This document shows positions 63,811 to 64,000 of a DNA stretch of 64,000 nt, in pieces. Below the pieces are notes generated by a model that worked only from the letters and a program-made list of their open reading frames with translations, was not told where the DNA came from and did no database searches. A program made the position numbers and the translations under genes. This DNA comes from Ligustrum vulgare (Eukaryota; Streptophyta; Magnoliopsida; Lamiales; Oleaceae). The stretch spans positions 22,691,446-22,755,445 of the forward strand of contig OY743172.1 in NCBI GenBank assembly GCA_963555705.1, given 5' to 3'. Position 1 is the first letter of the stretch. Each line of letters starts with the position of its first letter.

Positions 63811-64000
63811 GCGGAAACTAAAATGTTTCTTCCATATTGACCATTTTAGTTATATTAGTTTTCTCCACGTGCTTCGCACGACTTATTTATGCGATAAAAT
63901 AACTTATACTTTGTATTTTCTATATAATGAAATTATAAAAGAGAACCATTAAAATTATTAAACTCTCATGTTTGTGTCAAATTAAGTAATATTAATAATT
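63811..64000. other. AT-rich end of window
   Basis: Nothing supported. Confidence 0.5.

Overview
This is nuclear DNA from a flowering plant, almost certainly a eudicot. It is AT-rich, gene-poor and full of LTR retrotransposons, MITEs and microsatellites. The one intact ordinary gene has plant-type GT-AG introns, and the gene relics (FAR1-related, phosphoglycolate phosphatase, CDKF/MHK-type kinase, LOG) belong to plant families. I cannot name the species.

Layout. 1-4,550: non-coding DNA with several MITEs. 4,550-8,010 (minus): a decayed FAR1-RELATED SEQUENCE gene split by a hAT-type MITE. 10,554-12,915 (minus): an intact six-exon cinnamoyl-CoA-reductase-like reductase gene (324 codons). 14,275-33,162: a nested retrotransposon stack. 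A decayed copia element (14,275-21,495) and a nearly intact Tork-like copia element (24,797-33,162) are each split by a solo LTR of one long-LTR family. A third solo LTR of that family lies between them. Every solo LTR has a perfect 5-bp target duplication. Beside the stack (33,163-33,413) is the broken first exon of a phosphoglycolate-phosphatase-like gene. 34,284-37,863: three GC-rich hAT-type MITEs and some unassigned exon-like sequence.

The most unusual object is at 39,135-48,552: a very young, complete, non-autonomous LTR retrotransposon of the same long-LTR family. Its two 2,261-bp LTRs differ at about three sites, the 5-bp target duplication is perfect, and PBS and PPT are present. It has no gag or pol. 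Its internal region instead carries, antisense to the element, a cassette of about 2 kb. The cassette holds (i) a small basic Cys-rich protein resembling the nucleic-acid-binding proteins of flexuous plant RNA viruses (Betaflexiviridae), broken by a frame change; (ii) an intact, intronless LOG-family ORF (LOG enzymes activate cytokinins) with its own TATA-like box and AATAAA; and (iii) three related hairpin repeats after the LOG stop codon. A virus-like gene, a cytokinin-enzyme gene and structured 3' repeats inside a mobile element is the best candidate here for something undescribed.

48,558-64,000: a CDKF/MHK-type kinase relic, nested MITEs, degenerate tandem repeats and another solo LTR (61,144-62,765). 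I see no intact gene there.
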